Made by a program: the position numbers and the translations under genes. From assembly GCA_946481465.1 (NCBI GenBank), contig CAMLOC010000338.1:1-5013 (forward strand): a stretch of 5,013 bases of DNA, in the 5' to 3' direction. Position 1 is the stretch's first letter. Each line of letters begins with the position of its first letter. Source of the DNA: an uncultured Shinella sp. (GTDB lineage Bacteria > Pseudomonadota > Alphaproteobacteria > Rhizobiales > Rhizobiaceae). Below, one piece after another: positions 1 through 4,116 of the stretch. The notes below the pieces were generated by a model. It was given only the letters and a program-made list of their open reading frames with translations, searched no databases and was not told where the DNA came from.

Positions 1-352
1 AGGCGACGCCGGAGAAGGTCAGCAGCGGGCCGCGGATCCATTTTGGCAACCCGCCGAGCACCGCCGCGGCGGCGACCGCAAAGCCGATCAGGCAGCCGAG
101 TAGGGCGGAGGCGATGGAGATCTTGATCGAGATCCAGTAGGCCGAGAGGATCGACGTGGTGAACAGGCCCCGGATGTTGTCCAGGGTGAAGCTGCCGTCC
201 GGCGTCTGGAAGGCGCCGACGACGATGCGCATCGTCGGCATGATCAGGAACAACAGGACGAAGATCGCGAACGGCACGGCACCGAGCCAGTGCAGCGGGA
301 GGCGGAAGGGCGCCCGCGCGGGCGGCGGTACTGCTGGGCTGTCTGATGGCAT
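1..352 (-). CDS. ABC transporter permease, N-terminal part (cut by window edge)
   Basis: Inner-membrane permease of a binding-protein-dependent ABC importer, running off the left edge after 117 codons. A proline-rich cytoplasmic N-terminus (residues 1-20) precedes a hydrophobic segment at about 22-41 that ends in MPT. A short periplasmic stretch with DGSFTLDNI (52-60) follows, then a second hydrophobic block at about 72-100. This start is typical of the PotB/CysU/FbpB-like permease group, where a first helix and a GxFTLDNY-like loop precede the conserved permease domain. The EAA cytoplasmic loop that contacts the ATPase would lie outside the window. The ATG at 352-350 is preceded by GAGG (364-361) with 8 nt spacing. 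It lies 82 bp downstream of the binding-protein gene on the same strand, so the two are almost certainly one transporter. Family is secure; substrate is unknown. Confidence 0.88.
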   Translation of the reverse strand, partial: MPSDSPAVPPPARAPFRLPLHWLGAVPFAIFVLLFLIMPTMRIVVGAFQTPDGSFTLDNIRGLFTTSILSAYWISIKISIASALLGCLIGFAVAAAAVLGGLPKWIRGPLLTFSGVA

Positions 353-360
353 TGCGTTGG

Positions 361-364
361 CCTC
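361..364 (-). promoter_or_regulatory. Ribosome binding site of the ABC permease
   Basis: GAGG on the minus strand, 8 nt before the ATG at 352. It supports that start rather than any internal methionine. Confidence 0.5.
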
Positions 365-394
365 ATGGGGGTGCCGTCATCGGCATGCCGCAAT

Positions 395-425
395 CGTCGC
401 CCCGGCCTTGCGGGCCGGGGCGACG
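395..425 (-). terminator. Perfect 13-bp stem-loop between binding-protein and permease genes
   Basis: Positions 395-407 and 413-425 are perfect inverted repeats (CGTCGCCCCGGCC / GGCCGGGGCGACG) around a 5-nt loop, starting 9 nt after the binding-protein stop codon. On the minus strand no T-run follows it, so it is not a classical intrinsic terminator. In many ABC importer operons a strong hairpin at this place protects the 3' end of the binding-protein message or causes partial termination, so that binding protein is made in excess over permease. That role is inferred here. It could instead be a dispersed palindromic repeat of the genome. Confidence 0.55.
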
Positions 426-434
426 GGGTGTCGT

Positions 435-1541
435 TTACTGCACGTTCGCGCCGACGACGCTGTCCCATGCGCCGGTGACGGCGGCGTTGTTGGCGTCCAC
501 TTCCTCGAGCGTCGGGAAATAGGCCTTCTCATAGGATTCGGCCGGCGGCAGCGCGTCGATCAGATCCTGCGGGATCTTGCCGGCCTTGGCCATGGCGTTG
601 AAGCGCGCCGGATGGCAATAGCCCTTCAGCCAGCCGAGCTGGCCTTCGTCGGAATAGAGATGCTCCATCCACAGCTTGGCGGCGTTCGGGTGCGGCGCAT
701 AGGCCGAGATGCCCTGGACGTAGACGCCGGCAAGAACGCCCGTCGCGGGAACGATGACCTCGGTCGGCGGGTTGCCGTTGAGGGTCTTGGCCCAGCCGAG
801 CGCGTTGTAGTCCCAGGCGATGACGATCGGGGTCGAGCCCTGCGCCAGCGTGCCGGACTTGCCGATGACCGGGACGAAGTTGCCGGCCTTGTTCATTTCC
901 GCAAAGTAGGCAAGGCCTGCTTCGCCGGCTTCCTTGCCGGCCTTCGCACCCTTGCCGAGGCCGGCGGCGAGAACGCCGAGGATGGCCTGGTTGGAGGCGC
1001 GCGGGTCGCCGGCAAGGGCGACCTGGCCGGCATATTCCGGCTTCAGCAGGTCGGCCCAGTCCTTCGGCGTGTTTTCGACGAGGTCCTTGTTCACCAGAAG
1101 CGACATCACGCCGTAATAGTCGCCGTACCAGTAGCCTTCGGCGTCCTTGATGGTGTCCGGGATTTCGTCCCAGGTGGACACCTTGTAGGGCTGCAGGAGG
1201 CCTTCGGCCTTGGCGGACGGGCCGAAGGACAGGCCGACGTCGATCACGTCGGGCGACTGCGGGCCCTTGTTGTCCTTGTTGGCCTTGATGGCTTCGATCT
1301 CGTCGGCCGAACCGGCATCCGGGTTCAGTTCGTTGACCTGGATTTCCGGATACTTGGCCTTGAACGAGGCGATGACGTCACCGTAACCGCACCAGTCGTG
1401 CGGCAGCGCGATCGTCGTCAGCATGCCTTCCTTCTTGGCGGCTTCGATCAGCTCGGCGCTCGGCTCGGCGAAAGCGAGCGAGGGAAGGGCGATCGCCAGC
1501 GCGGTGGAGAGCGAAAGCAGACGTTTCGTATGTGACATCAC
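435..1541 (-). CDS. ABC transporter periplasmic substrate-binding protein
   Basis: Extracellular solute-binding protein of the Fbp/PotD-like type, 368 aa, a usual length for the family. Residues 1-25 form a Sec signal peptide: basic HTKR, hydrophobic core LSLSTALAIALPSL, and cleavage after AFA before EPSAE. The mature start (ELIEAAKKEGMLTTIALP) and the later VPVIGKSGTLAQGSTPIVIAW and YSDEGQLGWLKGY stretches fit the two-lobed fold, as does the APHPNAAKLWMEHL helix typical of the C-terminal lobe. The mature protein has only two cysteines, C51 and C309, a possible disulphide. No lipobox is present, so it should be free in the periplasm. The frame starts GTG-ATG: an AGGAG (1553-1549) lies 7 nt before GTG at 1541 and 10 nt before ATG at 1538, so a 367-aa product is equally possible. 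It lies 97 bp downstream of the RpiR regulator and just before its permease. The ligand is not deducible; polyamine, ferric iron and organophosphonate binders all share this fold. Confidence 0.92.
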   Translation of the reverse strand: MMSHTKRLLSLSTALAIALPSLAFAEPSAELIEAAKKEGMLTTIALPHDWCGYGDVIASFKAKYPEIQVNELNPDAGSADEIEAIKANKDNKGPQSPDVIDVGLSFGPSAKAEGLLQPYKVSTWDEIPDTIKDAEGYWYGDYYGVMSLLVNKDLVENTPKDWADLLKPEYAGQVALAGDPRASNQAILGVLAAGLGKGAKAGKEAGEAGLAYFAEMNKAGNFVPVIGKSGTLAQGSTPIVIAWDYNALGWAKTLNGNPPTEVIVPATGVLAGVYVQGISAYAPHPNAAKLWMEHLYSDEGQLGWLKGYCHPARFNAMAKAGKIPQDLIDALPPAESYEKAYFPTLEEVDANNAAVTGAWDSVVGANVQ

Positions 1542-1548
1542 GGGTGTT

Positions 1549-1553
1549 CTCCT
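1549..1553 (-). promoter_or_regulatory. Ribosome binding site of the substrate-binding protein gene
   Basis: AGGAG on the minus strand. It serves either the GTG at 1541 (7 nt) or the ATG at 1538 (10 nt) and does not decide between them. Confidence 0.7.
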
Positions 1554-1567
1554 TTTGTGTGTCAGTC

Positions 1568-1580
1568 AACTTCGGCGAAG
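1568..1580. promoter_or_regulatory. Candidate operator, copy 1 of a shared 13-bp motif
   Basis: The minus strand reads CTTCGCCGAAGTT. The first 11 bases are a palindrome around a central C. The same 13 bases occur on the plus strand at 2563-2575 in the leader of the regulator gene. This copy ends 26 nt before the GTG of the binding-protein gene. It is probably a binding site for a shared regulator, possibly the RpiR protein itself; the role is inferred. Confidence 0.4.
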
Positions 1581-1638
1581 CTGATACTGGCGGCTGATGA
1601 AGCTTATGTGACAGTTTTATTTCGTTTTTTTCGTATGT

Positions 1639-2541
1639 CTATCCGGGTCTGCCGGGAACCTGCGGCCGGGGTTTCCGGAACAGCCGGCTGGCCTCGAAGA
1701 GACCCTCCAGCGTTTTCATTCGGCCGCTGGTCTCCTCCCAGCCCGAACTCTGGACGGCCTCGATCAGCGCCTCCACGATGAACAGCGTCACGACGGACGA
1801 ATCCCAGGCGGAGGGCACCTCGATATGCACGCGGAAGACCTTCGCCGCGGCCTTGGCGACGGGCGAGGCCCACTGGTCGGTGAACAGCACGATCTCCACG
1901 CCGCGCTCGCGGGCGACGCGGCCGAGCGTCTCCATTTCCTGCTCGTAGCGGCGGATGTCGAAGATGACGAGCACGTCGCCCGCCCGCATGTTCAGCACAT
2001 AGTGCGGCCAGGAACTGGGATTGGACGCGATCTGCGTGACGTTCGGACGGATGACCTGGAGGTGGGTGAAGAGATAGTCGGCCAGCGCCTTCGTGATGCG
2101 CCCGCCGATGATGTAGATGCTGCGCTCGCGATCGGCGAGGAGGGCGGCGGCGCTGTCGAATTCGGCGGTTTCCACCTGCGAGAGCGTCTGGCGCAGGTTG
2201 GTCATGATCGCGTCGGCGAAGCGGTTGAGGATATGCGTGCCGGGCGCCTTGGCAGCCCAGCGGTCGTGCTTGCTGATCGGGCTCGACAGGGTGGCTTCCA
2301 GCTCGTGGTGGAGGCGGGCCTGGAAATCCGGGAAGCCGCGGAAACCCAGCTTCTGCACCATGCGCGCGACCGTCGGCGTCGACACGCCGGCATTCTCCGC
2401 CACCGTGGTGATGCTGCCGAGGCCGGAGACGGGATAGTTGTCGAGCAGCGACGTGGCCAGCTGCCTTTCGGCGCGGGTCAACGCGTCGAAATGGGCACTG
2501 ATCACATCCGACACCGTCATGGATGCTTGGTTGAGCGTCAA
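1639..2541 (-). CDS. RpiR/MurR-family transcriptional regulator
   Basis: DNA-binding regulator with an N-terminal RpiR-type helix-turn-helix and a C-terminal SIS (sugar isomerase) ligand domain. From the TTG start it is 300 aa, a normal family length. The helix-turn-helix spans roughly residues 40-75, with AENAGVSTPTVARMVQKLGF as the recognition region followed by GFPDFQ, the family hallmark. The SIS domain runs from about 127 to 262, with IYIIGG (142-147) as its first strand. Where sugar-phosphate sensors have a serine-rich loop, this protein has FDIRRYEQEM (194-203), so its ligand may not be a sugar phosphate. Start choice: AGGGG (2552-2548) stands 6 nt before TTG at 2541. The in-frame ATG at 2520 (293 aa) has no clear ribosome site, and the upstream TTG at 2610 overlaps a -35 box. 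It is first in the leftward operon and divergent from the amidohydrolase gene, so it probably controls both sides. Confidence 0.9.
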   Translation of the reverse strand: MTLNQASMTVSDVISAHFDALTRAERQLATSLLDNYPVSGLGSITTVAENAGVSTPTVARMVQKLGFRGFPDFQARLHHELEATLSSPISKHDRWAAKAPGTHILNRFADAIMTNLRQTLSQVETAEFDSAAALLADRERSIYIIGGRITKALADYLFTHLQVIRPNVTQIASNPSSWPHYVLNMRAGDVLVIFDIRRYEQEMETLGRVARERGVEIVLFTDQWASPVAKAAAKVFRVHIEVPSAWDSSVVTLFIVEALIEAVQSSGWEETSGRMKTLEGLFEASRLFRKPRPQVPGRPG

Positions 2542-2547
2542 ATTGTT

Positions 2548-2552
2548 CCCCT
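2548..2552 (-). promoter_or_regulatory. Ribosome binding site deciding the TTG start of the RpiR regulator
   Basis: AGGGG on the minus strand, 6 nt before TTG at 2541. No comparable site precedes the ATG at 2520 or the TTG at 2610, which is why 2541 was chosen. Confidence 0.5.
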
Positions 2553-2562
2553 GCGCTCCGGT

Positions 2563-2575
2563 CTTCGCCGAAGTT
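2563..2575. promoter_or_regulatory. Candidate operator, copy 2 of the shared 13-bp motif
   Basis: The plus strand reads CTTCGCCGAAGTT, identical to the minus strand at 1580-1568. It overlaps a second inverted repeat, CCGAA-GT-TTCGG (2568-2579). With the proposed promoter (-35 at 2610, -10 at 2587) transcription would begin near 2575, so a protein bound here could block initiation of the regulator gene. It ends 21 nt before the TTG start. Autoregulation is inferred from position only. Confidence 0.4.
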
Positions 2576-2581
2576 TCGGAA

Positions 2582-2610
2582 ATAAAGCGCGCTGTCACAA
2601 TTCGAGTCAA
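2582..2610 (-). promoter_or_regulatory. Predicted sigma70-type promoter of the leftward operon
   Basis: On the minus strand TTGACT (2610-2605; five of six consensus bases) is followed after 17 nt by CTTTAT (2587-2582; three of six). The predicted start of transcription is near 2575, giving a leader of about 35 nt to the TTG start. An A/T-rich tract lies just upstream (2611-2637), as for an UP element. The -35 is good, the -10 weak. Confidence 0.4.
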
Positions 2611-2619
2611 ATGTTTTTT

Positions 2620-2635
2620 TGAAGAGATTTTTTCA
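2620..2635. promoter_or_regulatory. Candidate operator A in the divergent region (TGAAGA-N4-TTTTCA)
   Basis: This is the imperfect copy of the inverted repeat at 2662-2677: left arm TGAAGA, spacer GATT, right arm TTTTCA, one mismatch from symmetry. It lies between the two proposed -35 boxes, 10 bp from the leftward one and 9 bp from the rightward one. It is exactly 42 bp (about four helical turns) from copy B, so a dimeric or tetrameric regulator could hold both on one DNA face. Confidence 0.4.
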
Positions 2636-2643
2636 ATAGCCGG

Positions 2644-2672
2644 TTGACAGCGGCAAGGCAGTGAAGAATTCT
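2644..2672 (+). promoter_or_regulatory. Predicted promoter of the rightward amidohydrolase/TRAP operon
   Basis: A perfect TTGACA (2644-2649) is followed after 17 nt by AATTCT (2667-2672), a poor -10 (three of six). Weak -10 boxes are common in alphaproteobacteria and in activator-dependent promoters. The -10 lies inside the inverted repeat at 2662-2677. Confidence 0.35.
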
Positions 2673-2677
2673 CTTCA
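2662..2677. promoter_or_regulatory. Candidate operator B in the divergent region (TGAAGA-N4-TCTTCA)
   Basis: A perfect 6-bp inverted repeat with a 4-bp spacer (ATTC), covering the predicted -10 of the amidohydrolase gene and ending 34 bp before its start codon. The symmetry GAA...TTC resembles sites I recall for other rhizobial RpiR proteins, but I cannot check this. Occupation here would be expected to repress rightward transcription. Confidence 0.5.
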
Positions 2678-2696
2678 TCAACGATAAAAGCCGGTC

Positions 2697-2702
2697 GAGG
2701 GG
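2697..2702 (+). promoter_or_regulatory. Ribosome binding site of the amidohydrolase gene
   Basis: GAGGGG, 9 nt before the ATG at 2712. The predicted message leader is about 30 nt. Confidence 0.5.
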
Positions 2703-2711
2703 ATCAGGCTG

Positions 2712-3473
2712 ATGGGAATTCTGACTGGAGAGGAGGGCGACCCCGTCGCCCTGGAGAATGCTGTTGCCCGTGGCCCGGTCATCCTGGTCTGCGAGCATGC
2801 ATCCCGCCTGTTGCCGCAGGCGCTCGGCACGCTCGGCCTGCCCGAAGAGGCGCTCGAAAGCCATATCGCCTGGGATCCGGGCGCGCTCGCGGTGTCGCGC
2901 CTGATGGCGGAAAGCCTCGATGCGACCCTCATCTTCCAGCGGTTCTCCCGTCTCGTCTACGATTGCAACCGCCCGCCGGAATCGCCGGCCGCCATCCCGG
3001 AGAAGAGCGAGGTCTTCACCGTGCCCGGCAATGCCGGCCTCGACCAGGCGGCGCGCGACGCCCGCACCGAGGCGGTCTACCTGCCGTTCCGCGAGAAGCT
3101 TGCCGCCCTGGTGGCGGACCGGATCGCACAGGGCAGGGCGCCGGTGATCGTGACCATGCACAGTTTCACGCCGGTCTATTTCGGCCAGCCGCGCGCCGTC
3201 GAGATCGGCATCCTGCACGATGCCGACGCACGCCTTGCCGATGCCATGCTGGCGGCGGCCGGGGGCGGTGGCCCCTACGACGTGCGTCGCAACGCGCCCT
3301 ATGGACCGGAGGACGGCGTCACCCATACGCTGAAGGAGCACGGCCTTTCCAACGGCCTTGCCAATGTGATGATCGAGGTCCGCAACGACCTCATAAAGGA
3401 CGAAGCCGGCCAACGGGTCGTGGCCGGCTATCTGGCGGGGCTGCTCGAGAAGAGCCTGCCGGCGATACAATGA
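2712..3473 (+). CDS. N-formylglutamate amidohydrolase family protein
   Basis: Cytoplasmic amide hydrolase of the FGase family, 253 aa, full length. The family enzyme cleaves N-formyl-L-glutamate to formate and glutamate, the last step of the five-step histidine pathway; many paralogues have other or unknown acyl-amide substrates. Family blocks appear in order: ILVCEHAS (24-31), HIAWDPGA (51-58), FSRLVYDCNRP (78-88), VTMHSFTPVY (147-156), EIGILHD (164-170), NAPYGP (194-199), THTLKEHG (204-211) and NVMIEVRNDLI (218-228). E28, H29, H150 and the late histidines and glutamates are the likely metal and catalytic ligands, by family analogy. There is no signal peptide. GAGGGG (2697-2702) stands 9 nt before the ATG. 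It leads the rightward operon, 133 bp before TRAP permease genes, and no hut gene is in view, so the true substrate may be a different N-formyl or N-acyl compound. Family is secure; substrate is not. Confidence 0.9.
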   Translation: MGILTGEEGDPVALENAVARGPVILVCEHASRLLPQALGTLGLPEEALESHIAWDPGALAVSRLMAESLDATLIFQRFSRLVYDCNRPPESPAAIPEKSEVFTVPGNAGLDQAARDARTEAVYLPFREKLAALVADRIAQGRAPVIVTMHSFTPVYFGQPRAVEIGILHDADARLADAMLAAAGGGGPYDVRRNAPYGPEDGVTHTLKEHGLSNGLANVMIEVRNDLIKDEAGQRVVAGYLAGLLEKSLPAIQ

Positions 3474-3536
3474 CAAGGACCCGGGGAACGACATCCGTGG
3501 AGACGGAGACGAACAGGAACAGGAGAGGCCAGGCGG

Positions 3537-3614
3537 ATGCTTGCGTTGTTACAAGAGGGGTATGGCCCGGCTGAGACTGCCGCCGTTCGGAACGGGGGCA
3601 GGGGCCATGCCTGA
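3537..3614 (+). CDS. Possible 25-residue upstream reading frame overlapping the TRAP small-permease start
   Basis: ATG at 3537 opens a 25-codon frame (beginning MLALLQEGYG, ending GGRGHA) that stops at TGA 3612-3614, so it overlaps the first 8 bases of the small-permease gene in another frame. AGGAGAGG (3521-3528) stands 8 nt upstream, a better ribosome site than that of the permease itself. Such an arrangement could couple translation: ribosomes ending at 3614 could restart at 3607. The peptide resembles nothing I know, has no signal peptide or membrane segment, and could be chance. It is the only coding possibility I see in the 133-bp gap. Confidence 0.2.
   Translation: MLALLQEGYGPAETAAVRNGGRGHA
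3583..3595 (+). promoter_or_regulatory. Palindrome overlapping the ribosome site of the TRAP small permease
   Basis: CCGTTC-G-GAACGG is a perfect 6-1-6 inverted repeat. In RNA it could form a 5-bp stem with a CGG loop whose right arm touches the GGGGG (3594-3598) that serves the ATG at 3607. It could partly mask that site, or be an operator. Both are guesses from position. Confidence 0.25.
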
Positions 3615-4116
3615 TTTCATCAAGAGCTATGTTCGCTTCGTCGACACGTTCAACCGGCGTGTCGGCCTTTTTGCGATGTATCTGATTTTCGCGATGTTCG
3701 CGATCCTGCTTTATTCCTCGCTCTCCAAGGCATTCCGCCTGCCGGCGAACTGGACGCTGGAATCGGCGCAGTTCACCATGGCGGCCTATTACATGCTGGG
3801 CGGCGCCTTCGCGATGCAGACCGGCGACCATGTCCGCATGGATCTCTTCTATAGTTCCTGGTCGGTGAGGAAGCGGGCCGTCTTCGACACGATCACGGCG
3901 GTCGCGCTGATCGTGTTCCTGGGCTTCATGCTCTATGGCGGCATCGCCAGCACGACCTATGCCATCGCGTTCAAGGAAAAGAGTTTTACCGCCTGGGCCC
4001 CCTACATGGCGCCGATCAAGATCATCATGACCTTCGGCGTCCTGATGATGCTGGCGCAGGCAACCTCCTCGCTCTTCAAGGACATCGCCGAATTGCGGGG
4101 AAGGCCCATCGCATGA
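3607..4116 (+). CDS. TRAP transporter small permease (DctQ type)
   Basis: Small membrane subunit of a tripartite ATP-independent periplasmic transporter, 169 aa, of normal length. It shows four hydrophobic segments at about 18-38, 50-70, 93-113 and 135-156, with the conserved glutamate region WTLESAQF (49-56) and GDHVRMDL (73-80), the DctQ signature between helices two and three. It pairs with the large permease to drive uptake with a sodium gradient, using a periplasmic binding protein. The start is uncertain: ATG 3607 has GGGGG at 8 nt and gives the usual N-terminus (MPDFIKSYVRFVD). An in-frame ATG at 3562 and TTG at 3541 would add 15 or 22 residues unlike the family. Its stop overlaps the next gene's start as ATGA, so the two are translationally coupled. 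Substrate unknown; the family carries carboxylates, sialic acid, ectoine and other organic anions. Confidence 0.88.
   Translation: MPDFIKSYVRFVDTFNRRVGLFAMYLIFAMFAILLYSSLSKAFRLPANWTLESAQFTMAAYYMLGGAFAMQTGDHVRMDLFYSSWSVRKRAVFDTITAVALIVFLGFMLYGGIASTTYAIAFKEKSFTAWAPYMAPIKIIMTFGVLMMLAQATSSLFKDIAELRGRPIA

Larger units (their letters stand above)
1542..1638 (-). promoter_or_regulatory. Intergenic leader between regulator and binding-protein gene
   Basis: This 97-bp gap is A/T-rich near the regulator's stop codon (a run of seven A on the minus strand around 1630-1624) and carries the shared 13-bp motif and the ribosome binding site. I find no hairpin followed by T on the minus strand, so nothing argues against read-through from the regulator gene. 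TATCAG (1586-1581) resembles a -10 box, but no convincing -35 box stands at the right distance. A separate promoter is possible but not shown. Confidence 0.35.

Noticed and set aside
156..1535. A 459-codon open frame on the plus strand opposite the binding-protein and permease genes
   Set aside because: It is antisense to a clear signal-peptide-bearing binding protein. Its composition is rich in Arg, Gly, Val and Asp in a low-complexity manner typical of a shadow frame in high-GC DNA, and it has no recognisable domain.
1619..1632. T-run on the plus strand near 1625-1631 as an intrinsic terminator
   Set aside because: No GC-rich stem precedes it, and no plus-strand gene ends there.
2542..2610. 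A longer RpiR protein starting at TTG 2610
   Set aside because: It has no ribosome site. Its first codon coincides with the -35 TTGACT, and the extra 23 residues do not look like the family's N-terminus.
1825..2622. A 265-codon plus-strand frame opposite the RpiR regulator
   Set aside because: It is antisense to a well-formed helix-turn-helix plus SIS protein, lacks a ribosome site and has no recognisable domain.
2607..3494. A 295-codon frame on the minus strand opposite the amidohydrolase gene
   Set aside because: The plus strand encodes a protein with every block of a known family. The minus frame has shadow-like composition and would run through the divergent promoter region.
3563..3580. 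Possible sigma54 promoter (TGGCCC ... TGC) before the TRAP small permease
   Set aside because: The distance between the GG and GC elements is longer than the strict sigma54 spacing allows.
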